This document shows positions 5,737 through 16,900 of a stretch of 20,091 nt of DNA, one piece after another. The stretch comes from Oribacterium sp. (GTDB taxonomy: Bacteria; Bacillota_A; Clostridia; Lachnospirales; Lachnospiraceae). The position numbers were made by a program, and so were the translations under genes. Below the pieces are notes generated by a model, which saw nothing but the letters and a program-made list of their open reading frames with translations, was not told the origin of the DNA and searched no databases. The DNA lies in contig JAGAXP010000112.1 of assembly GCA_017940955.1 (NCBI GenBank), positions 1-20,091 on the forward strand, read 5' to 3'. Every line of letters starts with the position of its first letter. The first letter of the stretch is position 1.

Positions 5737-7764
5737 CTACTCTATGCCCAAGGCTTTAATCACCGCATCCTCTGGACTGCTATAAAATGAAATCTGAAAC
5801 TTAGCAAACAACTCCGCTGGTACGGTCGGAATATCTCCTGCACTACTCATAGGTATCAATATCCGCTTTGCACCTGCGTCAAAGGCAACCTGTAAGGTAG
5901 ATGCCAGTTCTTCAACTCTGTTGATTGTTCCGCCTATACTCATTGATCCAAGCACGCATAACTGCGGGAGAACAGGCTTATCAAGTGCAACGCTACAATA
6001 CGCCACAAGAGCAGGAAGGGAGATATTGCTGTCCAAACCAACTCCCTGGCAATCCTGAATATGCATCAGATAGTCCTTGTTCTCGGTCGATATAGATGCG
6101 CTGATCTGCTTCGCATTCGCCTTAAAGTAGTTCTGTGCAGTCTTAACCGACTCTTTCGTTTCCTTGGCACTCTGCATACCGGTAACATCGAACTTACCGC
6201 CGCCATTTGTCATGGTGCTTTCAAACTTAAAGAGTCCCATCATGCCATTTGTGCCGTTAGCTACTGTATATACATGACCAGGCTTCCCAATTCCCTCTGG
6301 TATCAGTGTACCGCCGCCCTGTTCCAAAACGGGGACAGATACCTCCTCCATATTAGAGTTTCTGATATAAGTGAACTGGACATCATAAAACTCCATGCCA
6401 CCTATTTTTTTGAGCTGCTCCTTTACTCTCCTACGGCCTTCGATGGCATATTTTAGAATCTCCTCCATATCCTCCTCTGTATACTTCTCATCAGGATACA
6501 GGAGTTTTGTAAGTCCGGACACCATCTTTCTGACAGCAATGGTATCTCTCTGATTCAGACATCTTCCAAGCTTGAAGAACTTATCAAAGGAATCCGTCTC
6601 CGGAACCTTTCTCATCTCCCGCATGAACTCTGCAAGATAGTCTGAAATAAATCCGTAGTTGTCTGTAAAGAACTCCGGTCTCATTTTGGGAATCTCCCAT
6701 CCCGGAATATAACAATGCATCCTGTCAAAGAATGCGCTGTCAATCATCGCATCCGGAAAAGGCTCAAACAGATGTGACGTCTTAAGCAGATAGTCCACAC
6801 TCTGATTAACATTTCCGACAAATACCATTGAAGCGTTCGCCTGTATAGCATCTTTACCCCTTGCGAAAGAGCCTGATGCCATATAGTCTTTCATGATCTG
6901 CACGCCATCTTTATCTTTGAAGCTGATCCCGGCTACCTCATCAAAGGCAACGCAATCCCATAATCCGACAAGACCAACCTGTCGCCTACCCATGTTATAA
7001 AACAAATTGGCAACGGTAGTCTGTCCTCCTGATATCAGAATGGAGTTTGGTGATAATTCTTTATAGATATGTGATTTACCAGTTCCCCTCGGTCCCAGTT
7101 CGCAGATATTTACATTGTTTTCAACCAGCGGAACCAGCCTTGTGAGCAGATGCCATTTCACACGATATTCAAACTGTGTCGGTTCCATGCCACAGGAGCG
7201 CAGAAGCAGGTCTATCCACTCTTCTTTGGTAAACTGACTTCTCGCCTCGATGATTTCATTCTTATCCAGATTGGGCATCTGAATAGGTGTGATCTCGCCT
7301 ATCACAAATGGGCTGTTCTTTTTTTCGTCTTCATTATAAAAATATGTCAGATCTACTATGCACCAGATACCACCTGCAAGAAGCTTTTCATAGGAGCGAA
7401 CATATTTTGGATGAACATATATCCCTTTTATGCCTAAGAACAGGAAGTCAGCCTCATACTGATCTGTTCTTTCGTTCAGTTTTACACTAACCTTATCTAT
7501 AACAGTATGATTTCCGTCCTCCTTTATGCGAGCTTTTATCTGCTCTGCCTCATCCGGGCGCACATAATTATCAGCAAGAATTCTCTTAACCTGTTCTATT
7601 CCTGCTTCAACTTCACTCTCGTCATCCGAGGTGCAATAATTTCCAAGCAAATACTCCAAAACATATGTAGGAACATTTGCGCTGTCCTTAATCTTTTTTG
7701 TTGCGCCCTTGGGAACTACCCTTCCCGAAAAAACTTCAAATACCTTTTTGTCTAATTGATCCAT
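5737..7764 (-). CDS. brxL: BREX BrxL, AAA+ ATPase with Lon-like C-terminal domain
   Basis: A 675-residue protein of the usual BrxL length. The AAA+ core shows Walker A GPRGTGKS at 224-231 and Walker B VAFDEVAG at 272-279. The Lon-protease-like fold occupies about residues 560-675, ending in the strand KRILIPMS and the EDAVIKALGIE helix. In BREX-1, BrxL is needed for phage restriction but not for methylation, and forms DNA-binding ring assemblies. By hand alignment to Lon, the catalytic serine position falls at S579-N580-I581-S582, with no clear PSAG motif. The usual GGLKEK lysine is replaced in RVEELAST (616-623), so peptidase activity is doubtful. The ribosome site GAGGAGG is strong. It is the last BREX gene and is followed directly by the CBASS genes. 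Confidence 0.95.
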   Translation of the reverse strand: MDQLDKKVFEVFSGRVVPKGATKKIKDSANVPTYVLEYLLGNYCTSDDESEVEAGIEQVKRILADNYVRPDEAEQIKARIKEDGNHTVIDKVSVKLNERTDQYEADFLFLGIKGIYVHPKYVRSYEKLLAGGIWCIVDLTYFYNEDEKKNSPFVIGEITPIQMPNLDKNEIIEARSQFTKEEWIDLLLRSCGMEPTQFEYRVKWHLLTRLVPLVENNVNICELGPRGTGKSHIYKELSPNSILISGGQTTVANLFYNMGRRQVGLVGLWDCVAFDEVAGISFKDKDGVQIMKDYMASGSFARGKDAIQANASMVFVGNVNQSVDYLLKTSHLFEPFPDAMIDSAFFDRMHCYIPGWEIPKMRPEFFTDNYGFISDYLAEFMREMRKVPETDSFDKFFKLGRCLNQRDTIAVRKMVSGLTKLLYPDEKYTEEDMEEILKYAIEGRRRVKEQLKKIGGMEFYDVQFTYIRNSNMEEVSVPVLEQGGGTLIPEGIGKPGHVYTVANGTNGMMGLFKFESTMTNGGGKFDVTGMQSAKETKESVKTAQNYFKANAKQISASISTENKDYLMHIQDCQGVGLDSNISLPALVAYCSVALDKPVLPQLCVLGSMSIGGTINRVEELASTLQVAFDAGAKRILIPMSSAGDIPTVPAELFAKFQISFYSSPEDAVIKALGIE

Positions 7765-7774
7765 GAACGCCTCC

Positions 7775-10300
7775 TCAGAACATCTTGAAATTCAAGATAT
7801 CTATCGTAAACTGCTCCCGCTCTATGTATTCGTCCGGTTTTTCGATATTTTTCAAAATCAGAAAGTAACGCTTACTCCTGTCAAACTCAATGTTCATAAG
7901 ATTAAAGCGGATCTTCGTGCTTCTTGAATCCACATCTTCGCTATCCGAAGCTGCAACAAAACGATAATCACCGGACACCTTATTACCATCCTCATCAACC
8001 AGATATGTCTCACATGTAATCGCCTGCTTACGCTCTTCAACTTTTTCGTATTGCTCAAATTCCAGCGTGAAGCTCCTGTTGGTAATCTTTCTTGTAATAC
8101 TCTTAAGCCTTACCCCTACAGGTGAAACGGCTTCCTTATTGCTTGCGGCACGTAACTCGCCGATATGAACAATAGGGACAATTATCTCCTGAAGCGATGT
8201 TCCCCCGTGAACATACTGTAATCCACCACCCTGCGTCTTAAACAGATCATATCCATACGGAGCAATAACCTTATACTCGCCATTTGACACAGTATCCAGT
8301 GTGAATTCCAATGTGTATGGTATTTCAATGTTGTTATCCGTCACAATATATCGTTTTGATGTGTCCGGTTCATGCAAAGATACAATATTTCCATATTTCT
8401 GCGATTCTTCGACCTCATTTCTCCTATATAAGAATCCGTGGTCTGCGGTCACATAAAAATTGGAAATCTGTAAATTGTTATATAATTTTCTGATTAGAGT
8501 CAGAATCTCATCCACCGCCGTAGTCGCTACATCAAAGACCTTGCTCTCATCATGCTCTCCGGTTTTATCCATTACATTGTGATAAATATATACCAGTGAC
8601 TTGTCGGCCATATAGGAGCGAAGCTCATTCCTGGACATCTTATTGATATCCTTGTACTGAATGGCGGCATAAGAAGACTTCTTACTCTTTAAGACTGCAT
8701 CCCTTGCAAGTGTGTCCACTGTTGACATAGAATCGACCATTACGAGCCTATTTGCATATTCCATTATCCTATGTGGTAACAGTGATGCCATTCCAAATCT
8801 CGTTTCTGAAGGTATGGGAGAAATTGCGTAATTGATTTCTTCGTTGCCATTCAGCACACTATCAATCTTGAGTTTTTCATACAACTCGTGCCCTATTTCA
8901 TAACGGAATCCATCGGAAATAATTACGAAGCACTTCTTATAGTTCTTATTCTGCACTTCCTGATAGAAGTTACGAGACATCTTAATGCCGGGGAATTCCC
9001 AATTTCCCTGTTCCTTAAGAGCATCACTAAATGCTTTTCCAAGCGGATCAAGGAACTTAGTCTGATATGTTCCTTCTATCATTCCCATGAGTTCTTCAAG
9101 CTCAGATATCGGATTCTCGATCTTATTGTAATTTGCACATATCCGGCGGTAATATGTATCAACAAGATAATCAGACTCCGCATATTTTTGAACATATTCC
9201 GTAGCAAGAAGACCTACAGATACCGGCACATCCAGTTTTCTAAAGAACGCCATCGCAGAACCAAGCACGGAATACTCCGCCTGATGCTTTTCATACCACA
9301 TCGAATTTAGCCTATCCGAAATAACACGCTCAAAAGTATTATAATCAAGACTTCCATTGACGAGACTTGCAGAAATCTTCTTAATAATATCTACATCAAT
9401 ACATTCAAAGATATCTGCGGTCTGTACGCAGGTTATATCCCTCGATACAAGCAGACCTTCGATTTTCAAATCAGCAGCCATTTTCTCCTGAAGAGCCTCA
9501 TACCTTTTATCGGCTTTAATTTTATCCACAAAGAACTTTGCATCCATCTGCCCCGGTCCCTGTATCTTATACTGGTCATAGAACGATGGAAGCTCCTCAA
9601 ATTCTGCCTTCTGTTCAAGCAGTGCCGTAAACATAAACCGCCTGATAAGAGTGTTTATCTTCTGGTCACCCTCATAGTTGTAATATCTACATATTTCATC
9701 CCAGAGATACTCTTCAAATCCAAATTTCTTAAGATCAGCATATTTTGAAGCATCATCATTATCAAATACAAGTTCAGCAAGAACGCTCTCTATGGATCTT
9801 GATGACGCCTTTACGAGCACGCTCATCATCGCCATTCGCAGATCTGACGGTTTCATATCGTCATTTACATTCACATAGTTTGAAAGCTTCTTGGTTCTAC
9901 CCTCTGCATCAAAGAACTTTGAATGCCACTCAATAACTCTTCTGAGATCTGTGTTTGTAAGATCCATGCGTCGCATAGTAAGTGCTACCGTATCGGCATA
10001 GTATTCTTCACTATACATCAGAATATCCAACAGCCAGTTTTCATTATCTAAAGGCTTCTCCGCAGGCACATATATCAAAAAATTCGTTTCCTGATCGTCA
10101 TGTTCAATAGTTTTCTTGATGGCAAACTCGTTTTTGTTGCACACCAAAACGCGGCAACAATCATAATTGTCGTTCTCGATATCTTCCTTAAAGTTAGCCG
10201 GGGGATCATACCAGAATATTATTTTCCTTCCACTGGCATCATCTTTCCCGAACAGTTTTATTATTTCTTTTCTGGCTTCCTGATAATCAATGCTTGCCAT
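7775..10300 (-). CDS. pglZ: BREX PglZ, alkaline-phosphatase-superfamily protein
   Basis: An 841-residue protein, the usual size for BREX-1 PglZ (type A). The C-terminal half has the metal-binding motifs of the alkaline phosphatase superfamily: CFVIISDGFRYEIGHEL with D463, the PIPSETRFGMASLLPH segment (about 495-510) holding the probable nucleophile (S498 or T500), and YVTADHGFLYRRNE with D620 and H621. The N-terminal half is the helical region expected in PglZ and begins MASIDYQEARKEIIKLFG. PglZ is a core BREX subunit needed for both methylation and restriction, working with BrxB, BrxC and PglX. The biochemical substrate is unsettled; metal-dependent nuclease activity has been reported for some members. 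The ATG at 10300 has GAGGT 5 bases upstream, and the gene begins 8 bases after pglX. Confidence 0.95.
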   Translation of the reverse strand: MASIDYQEARKEIIKLFGKDDASGRKIIFWYDPPANFKEDIENDNYDCCRVLVCNKNEFAIKKTIEHDDQETNFLIYVPAEKPLDNENWLLDILMYSEEYYADTVALTMRRMDLTNTDLRRVIEWHSKFFDAEGRTKKLSNYVNVNDDMKPSDLRMAMMSVLVKASSRSIESVLAELVFDNDDASKYADLKKFGFEEYLWDEICRYYNYEGDQKINTLIRRFMFTALLEQKAEFEELPSFYDQYKIQGPGQMDAKFFVDKIKADKRYEALQEKMAADLKIEGLLVSRDITCVQTADIFECIDVDIIKKISASLVNGSLDYNTFERVISDRLNSMWYEKHQAEYSVLGSAMAFFRKLDVPVSVGLLATEYVQKYAESDYLVDTYYRRICANYNKIENPISELEELMGMIEGTYQTKFLDPLGKAFSDALKEQGNWEFPGIKMSRNFYQEVQNKNYKKCFVIISDGFRYEIGHELYEKLKIDSVLNGNEEINYAISPIPSETRFGMASLLPHRIMEYANRLVMVDSMSTVDTLARDAVLKSKKSSYAAIQYKDINKMSRNELRSYMADKSLVYIYHNVMDKTGEHDESKVFDVATTAVDEILTLIRKLYNNLQISNFYVTADHGFLYRRNEVEESQKYGNIVSLHEPDTSKRYIVTDNNIEIPYTLEFTLDTVSNGEYKVIAPYGYDLFKTQGGGLQYVHGGTSLQEIIVPIVHIGELRAASNKEAVSPVGVRLKSITRKITNRSFTLEFEQYEKVEERKQAITCETYLVDEDGNKVSGDYRFVAASDSEDVDSRSTKIRFNLMNIEFDRSKRYFLILKNIEKPDEYIEREQFTIDILNFKMF

Positions 10301-10308
10301 GTCTTACC

Positions 10309-13300
10309 TCACTTCAAGGGCGAAAGAAGGTCTTTCTTTACTTTACTTCCGCCATCTGTAACCAACTCGATTCCCTGGAATTTAGCATAATTTTCTTTCA
10401 CGCCATCATCCAGATCAATGGAAATATACTGGTTTGCCATATGATCAAGTATCTGCCCATACTCAACAGCCTCATTATATGCAGCTGCAAGGTTCTGACG
10501 TTCTTTTTCATAACGTATCTTCTCCCTGCCCTCTGAATGAGCAATCTTTCCATTCAGCTCATCAAGCTCATTCTTCTTACGAGTAGACTCTGGCAAGAAA
10601 TACTTTCCGTTAATTCGCGCGAGGGTATCAGCGTTATATCTGTGCATATATATAAGACACTTAAAGCCTGCTTTCTTACCGCTCGTAAACAACCAGTAAA
10701 TAGGTCTCTTCTGATATATCTTCAAATGATCTGCATAGAATCCATCATTGAGATACCGATTCAGAGTTTCCTCCGAAGACTCATTGTTGTTCTTTCCAAG
10801 AGCTTCTGCTATGAAATCAATATTCGCTCTGTATGTATCTTCTCCAAAAATACGCTTGATCAGATCAATCAGCATAGTTGTCAGCCCATCTTCCATACCA
10901 ATTCCTGTGTAGATTGGTATAATTCCATCATCATCCGGCTGATAGGATACATACCTGGAAGAATCCCATTCCCCTCCTGCATATGCAATTCCCGGAACAT
11001 CGAGTGAATATCTTCCCATGGCAATACCGACAAGATATGAAATCAGTGACCTCACATCACGCTCCTTATCAGCAAGGCGAACCGTAACATCCTTATCTTC
11101 TACCTCCGGAGTTAGTTCATCCTGCAATCCATATATGTCAATAAATATGCGGTTGAGTTCTTCTTCATTTGCTTTCAGTTGATCAAATCGTTTTCTGCAT
11201 TCATCAGCCCAAAGCATATAGCAGGCCTCTACTGACCCTTTTACCTCTGGTTCTTCGCCGTAGTAATTTGCAACATTCTTTACTGCTAAAGCCCCTCCAT
11301 CTATGGCGTACGCCTTATCTATTTGCAGGAAAGGATGCATTTGAAAATCCCAAGAAACCTCAAAAGCATCCCAGTCCGCTTTTGACAAGTTTATTGCATT
11401 CTTTACAATCGCTTTTTCTGTTTCCGGAATAGCAGTTACCGGAACCCTCGCTATATCTCCTGCTTGAAAATTGATGGTTGGAGCCACAAACTGCAATACT
11501 TCCTTTGCAACTTTTGAATTCAACAGCCCCATAATTCTTATTACATTTTCTTCATCCGTATACACCGACATTCCAGCTATATCCGAAATATGATGGCTTT
11601 TGTATCTAAACGAAGGATCATTAGTAGATATTAGCGACCATGTAACTGCCGGCTTAAACTTCATAGAATCCGGATAATCTTGAACGTGTCGTTTATCACT
11701 CTTGGCTCTTCCTATAACTATCGCTCCGCCATTCTGCCAGTTTACGACACAATCATTATTTCCATACCACTTTCTAAATTCACCGCCTTTATTATACGGG
11801 AACCACTTTGCACCAGATGAAATAGCTTCCTTATCACTATTTGCGTCAAAGTTTTCCTTCTCAAATAACGGTTCCCACCACATGCGAACAAATGTGGCGT
11901 TGTCACCTGTTTTCATACCATTTCTTGCAGTACCCATTTCTCCTATAGGCTTTCCTGTTGAAAAAGCCTCAAGCATTTTTCCGCTTGCCCAATATGCAAA
12001 TGGCTTCCCCGTGATGCTCTCATAATTTTCAAACGATGCTATATACTGATTGTCCCCGTTTAAAAACATCTTTTCCTTTTCACTTTCATTATTGCCTTTT
12101 ACTAATCGACAATACTTTCCGTAGTAATTAGGAACACTCATATTTCTAATTGTAAACGCTGTTGTTTGCACAACTTCTCCAGGTATAGCATCAAAGCCTC
12201 TTGCACCCAGATGTGCCATTGAGACAACTACTTTATTAGCATAAATCTCATTCCTAAGATTCTCATAGGTAGAAATAAACATCCAACTATGCATGTTTAC
12301 CATTGATATAAACCCATTATTCTTAGTAAAATCCGTCTCCATGAACATTGCAAACATATCTGCCTTACTATTGGGATATTTTTGAGCAGCATATTCGCTT
12401 ACCGTTTCCTCCATGGAAGAGATTGGTCTGTATGGCGGATTAGTAATCATCACATCATATTTTTCAGATAAAACTTTTGCTAAGTTTGATAATTCTTCCA
12501 ACCTTTTTATACCGACACTAAGGAAATCGACATTGAATAAGGATGAAACCGTATTTTTCACTTTATTTAAAGCATTGTCTAAACACGTGAAGTCAATTGC
12601 CTTCACTTTTAAAAGAGATCCTATGGTCTTCCCGTTTTCAAATGTATCTACAATGTAGTCAACCAGCGATATTTCTTCATCCGAAAGCAGCTTCAAATCT
12701 TTCAGATGTTTCTTGTACCCCATCTGCTTTAGGATCTTTGAATCTTTCAGTTCATAAACATGTGGTGTCACATAATACTGATCGTTGAAAAATCTGTTGT
12801 TAACACTTCTTGCCTTCATTATCAGAGAAAATGATGCAAGCTGCGCCGCACGCTTATCTACATCTAAGCCGGTAAGGTTATTCTTCAGAATAAGCGTAGG
12901 GATCTCTCTTGTCTGATACCCTCTCTCTTCATACATCTTGTAAAGCAGATCAAAAACATATACCAGGATATGGCCGGAACCGCAGCATGGTTCTATGATT
13001 CTTATCTCTTCCGGATTAACATTCTTATATTTAATCTCATCTATCTTCTTATGAACTTCTTCTGTCTGCTCGGCATCCTCCACATAGTATTTCATTTCAG
13101 AACGGAGCGAAGAATCCGGGTAACTTTCAAGCCAAAGCCTTCCCACTGAATTCTGAGCCATATAACGAACAATCCAATCAGGTGTAAAAAGCTGTGTAAC
13201 CGCAGGAAGCGTATCTTTTGTGATAGTCTTCTTAGATGCATATACAGCGTCTTTCTTAGAAGAAATATAGAACTGGTACATCCACCCAATGATTTCAACA

Positions 13301-13917
13301 TCATCCATAAAGGCATCTTCCGGAATCTCATTGAGTTTTGTAACAACAGTCTCACCCTTTAACAAATTCTTTGGCAGAAGCAGCTCAAGGTATCCCATAT
13401 CAGAACTGAATAACATAGGCAGAACCTTGGCCAGTACATTACACTGACATATGAGCACATGACGGAACAGTTCTTCTATTTTCCCCTGTTGCTTGTATTC
13501 CGTACACAGGCTCATATCAAGGCGAAGATCATCTCTCACAAGATTCAGATTTTTCATAATTTCCGGCTCAATGCCTCCTGCCGGATCGGAAAGCACCCGA
13601 AAACCATGCGGCAGAAAACCATGAACCTCCATAAATTTAAGCGCAATAAACCTGTTAAACCATGTATATGCGAATTCCTCGATGACATTCCTGTATCCAT
13701 TCCTGGTCACAAGGTCGATGATATTCAGTCTCTTACCATAAAGATCAGCAGGATACGATGTCGGATCACCCTCTATAGTGGTAACATCACCAACCTGCTT
13801 TGCTTTTTTTATATCATTGTCATCGTTTATCCCAAGAGCCTTTAATGAAACCTCTATCTGGTTTTCAAGGTTTTCCTTTGCCCATGTGGAATATCGTTGT
13901 AAGATTCCTTTATCCAT
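10309..13917 (-). CDS. pglX: BREX PglX, adenine-specific DNA methyltransferase
   Basis: A 1202-residue N6-adenine DNA methyltransferase, the normal length for BREX-1 PglX, which methylates a non-palindromic site on host DNA to mark it as self. The S-adenosylmethionine-binding motif is RIIEPCCGSGHILVYVF (EPCCGSGH at 309-316), the second acidic motif is TGLDVDKRAAQLA near 350, and the catalytic motif is MITNPPYRP (NPPY at 493-496). A region after about residue 600 with IGEMGTARNGMKTGDNATFVR should contain target-recognition elements. A long C-terminal helical domain follows. No frameshift, internal stop or inversion repeat was found, so the copy looks active. The section at about 11400-12650 is more A/T-rich than both ends of the same gene. 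AAGGAG 8 bases before the ATG supports the start. Confidence 0.95.
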   Translation of the reverse strand: MDKGILQRYSTWAKENLENQIEVSLKALGINDDNDIKKAKQVGDVTTIEGDPTSYPADLYGKRLNIIDLVTRNGYRNVIEEFAYTWFNRFIALKFMEVHGFLPHGFRVLSDPAGGIEPEIMKNLNLVRDDLRLDMSLCTEYKQQGKIEELFRHVLICQCNVLAKVLPMLFSSDMGYLELLLPKNLLKGETVVTKLNEIPEDAFMDDVEIIGWMYQFYISSKKDAVYASKKTITKDTLPAVTQLFTPDWIVRYMAQNSVGRLWLESYPDSSLRSEMKYYVEDAEQTEEVHKKIDEIKYKNVNPEEIRIIEPCCGSGHILVYVFDLLYKMYEERGYQTREIPTLILKNNLTGLDVDKRAAQLASFSLIMKARSVNNRFFNDQYYVTPHVYELKDSKILKQMGYKKHLKDLKLLSDEEISLVDYIVDTFENGKTIGSLLKVKAIDFTCLDNALNKVKNTVSSLFNVDFLSVGIKRLEELSNLAKVLSEKYDVMITNPPYRPISSMEETVSEYAAQKYPNSKADMFAMFMETDFTKNNGFISMVNMHSWMFISTYENLRNEIYANKVVVSMAHLGARGFDAIPGEVVQTTAFTIRNMSVPNYYGKYCRLVKGNNESEKEKMFLNGDNQYIASFENYESITGKPFAYWASGKMLEAFSTGKPIGEMGTARNGMKTGDNATFVRMWWEPLFEKENFDANSDKEAISSGAKWFPYNKGGEFRKWYGNNDCVVNWQNGGAIVIGRAKSDKRHVQDYPDSMKFKPAVTWSLISTNDPSFRYKSHHISDIAGMSVYTDEENVIRIMGLLNSKVAKEVLQFVAPTINFQAGDIARVPVTAIPETEKAIVKNAINLSKADWDAFEVSWDFQMHPFLQIDKAYAIDGGALAVKNVANYYGEEPEVKGSVEACYMLWADECRKRFDQLKANEEELNRIFIDIYGLQDELTPEVEDKDVTVRLADKERDVRSLISYLVGIAMGRYSLDVPGIAYAGGEWDSSRYVSYQPDDDGIIPIYTGIGMEDGLTTMLIDLIKRIFGEDTYRANIDFIAEALGKNNNESSEETLNRYLNDGFYADHLKIYQKRPIYWLFTSGKKAGFKCLIYMHRYNADTLARINGKYFLPESTRKKNELDELNGKIAHSEGREKIRYEKERQNLAAAYNEAVEYGQILDHMANQYISIDLDDGVKENYAKFQGIELVTDGGSKVKKDLLSPLK

Positions 13918-13929
13918 CTCAAATACTCC

Positions 13930-16900
13930 TTACCCGAGGTCTATCTCATCATTGTTCTCAAGTTCCGCCAAAAGCTTTTCGCGAATTGCATCCAGTACCT
14001 TATCCACATCCTGTGCAGATGTAATCTTCTTATTTACCGTAGGCACATAGTCAATAATACGAACCCGCTTAGCCCTCACCGGTCTATCATTACCCTCGTT
14101 CATAACCGAAGATATGAACTGCTTGAATCCGGACAGATTGTTTGCACTGGCTGTAACATAAGAATCCATATTTGCTGTCTGGCTCGATAATGCACTCAGC
14201 CAATCATCGTACTGACCAGATACGCTGTCCGCTTTTTCCTGAATACGGCTCTTTTGATCATCCGTAATATCAGCAGCCATCGCATCCGACAACTCACGGG
14301 CAACAGTATCTCTATCCGTTTCTATCCTCTTTCTTGTTGCTTCAAGCTTATCCTTCAGTATTTCATCCTTTGCTGAACTCGCCTGAAATACAAGATTTGC
14401 GAGCTCATTCATTCGTGTAAACGGCATATCAAGAGAAATAATCTCTTTCATCCTGCTTACAACATCATCCAGCTTTGACAAGTCCTGTAGTGTGCTGTTC
14501 TGTGAATACCAGTTGCAAATATCCTTTGCATCCTGATAATTCTTCTGCTGGTTACTACCCTCTTTGTAGAATGCCTCCAACTGTTCGAGGGTCTCCGCTT
14601 TGCTTTCGAGGCTATCCTTTCTGTTAATAATCTCCTGGAAAATGGATAATGTATCAGAGGCGTGTATAATAGCATCAAAATCCTTAAATACATCAGCCGC
14701 AACGCTACAACCAGCATAATCAGAACCATATTTCTGCTTCAATCCACTCAGGAAGTCTTTCTTTCTGCCAAAAAATGTCACAACGCCATCCTTCAGCTTT
14801 GACTCCTCTAACGGAAGGTTTTCAGAATATGTATCCGACATAATCCGCTTTACGGAATAAAGTATCTGCTCATCAATCTTCTCCTGTAACCGAATAACCA
14901 TGGTGTCCGTATTATTCTTGCGTACAAGATCATTCTTAAAGGAAGTGTTGTTCTCATCCACTTCATTATCATGGATAAGTATCTGAATCTTATGATGTTT
15001 CCACAGGACACCAATCATCCCTTGTATATCTAATTCACGCCAGCCATATGGTTTCTTTGAGAAATTATCCAAAAGACTCTTTACCGTTACAGTTCTGTGG
15101 ATTCCAATATCATCCTTGATCTTTGCACAGATTTCATCATATGCGCTGCTATTGGAATGACCTGATATATCATCACCAGTCACTTCCATATTGTTATCAT
15201 TCAGCATAGTGAGTATGCTTCGCTGATCCGGATAAAAATACGAAACAAGACCAAGCTTAAAGTAATCATGCTTTACCATTTCCTTTAAAGCGTCCTGAAG
15301 GCGGTCTTTGCCATCTTTCTGTTTGACATCCAGTTTCGTTCCGGAAAGATAAATAGGCGCAGTGCGCAGTACAGTACGTATAATATCCTCTGCCCTCTTA
15401 ATACGGTCTGACATTTCAGCCGACTTTTTACTCATAATCTCTGTAAGAGAAGCTGACATAGATGCACTGTTATTTCTCTTGAAAGTGCTTATCTTATTTG
15501 CACGGATGAGTTCATCTATATAAGTCCCCTCTGTCAGATCAACTACTATGGAGTTTGTACGGACAGATTCTGCCTGGAAGTCCGTTTCCGATCTCTCACT
15601 TGAAAACTGTGTTAAAACCTTAATCGTGATACTATCCTGGCTGAAGGATCCTTTTATCTCAGAGTCCACATAACGATTTAGTCCAAAATCATAACGGCCT
15701 TCATATCTATATTTGTTACTTTCAAGAATTCTGTCATAAATTATGTCAAAAATAGTACGCTGTACTTCGCCCTCATTGTATGCCGAATTATTGATCTGCT
15801 TGTTCACATCTTGCTCAGCATTTGTAAGGAAGTCGTACTCTTCACCGTTTTTCTGAATAAGTGTTTCTTCTTCAAGCTGCTGAAGGGCTTCTAAGATTTT
15901 GTTTTTAAGTGTAGCTTTCTCGGCTCCGATATTATCGACCATGAGCGTAGCAAGCCTGTCTATGGTTGCCGGCATCTCTTTAACATGCTTTATCATAAAG
16001 AGAACTCGCAACACTCGAATAGCAAACGGATCAAGGCTCGTCCTTTTCTCAGCATTTGAGAAAACCGTCTTTATGTCATAATCAATGAATTCCTCAATAG
16101 TGGAATAGAAGCTGTCAAAAGGCACCAAAATCCCCGACTCAAGATCGGCAGCGTCTTTAGCTGAATTCTGGAAAGCCGAAAGAAGAGATCTCTCGTTCTG
16201 GGAGAGATGACGCCCCTCACTCATTCCATGCTCACGTATAGCTTCAAATACTTTCTGTAAGAGTTCAAACTGATAAGAGACAAAAGGATATACATTCTTA
16301 AAATCCTCTGCATCCTTATATCCTGACCAGGTAGGCTTTGCTTGGAAGAGAATCAATTGAGACAGTTTATTGCTGTTGGCATCATAAAGGGCACGCAACG
16401 GAGTCTCGGCAATTTCTTTCTTCTCAAGAATACGTTTCTTAATTACTTCGTCTGCGTTAGCTCCGCTGAGAAGCAGTCTTGTATCGAAACGCCCCTGAAT
16501 TTTTGAGAAGTCCTGCTGCTTATCCTTGGTGCTGTCTATCATTGCCTTCAATTCCTGCTGAGATGTAACAACAACCCAAGCCTGGCCACGGCAGAATTTC
16601 CCAAGATCTTCCACACAGGTCTGAAGATTAAGCATAAGCTGCGTATTATCTCCAATAAACTGCCCCACTTCATCCATAAGGAAGATAACTCTGGTTTTAT
16701 TCTTCACACAGTATGCATCTACTATCTTCGCAAACTCTTCCGTAGTATTTGTGAAGTTTTTCGTCTGATCTTCTATGAACTGCTTTGCGCTCTCCTCACT
16801 CATATTTCGGGATTCCACCAGCGCTTTAATGATATGATCCCTGTTCAGGAGTGCTTTCGCACGTGTTTGCACCCAATTACGCCCGGAGCTTTCCTCAAAT

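Noticed and set aside
10537..11007. A 156-codon plus-strand open frame inside pglX
   Set aside because: It is fully antisense to a well-supported gene and its translation has no recognisable domain; chance openness is likely.
13459..13845. A 128-codon plus-strand open frame opposite the pglX N-terminus
   Set aside because: Antisense shadow of a conserved coding region with no independent signal for translation.
10309..13917. Phase-variable or inverting pglX
   Set aside because: I looked for long simple repeats and inverted copies of the specificity region. Only a seven-A run (13804-13810) was seen, and there is no partner copy or recombinase gene in the window.
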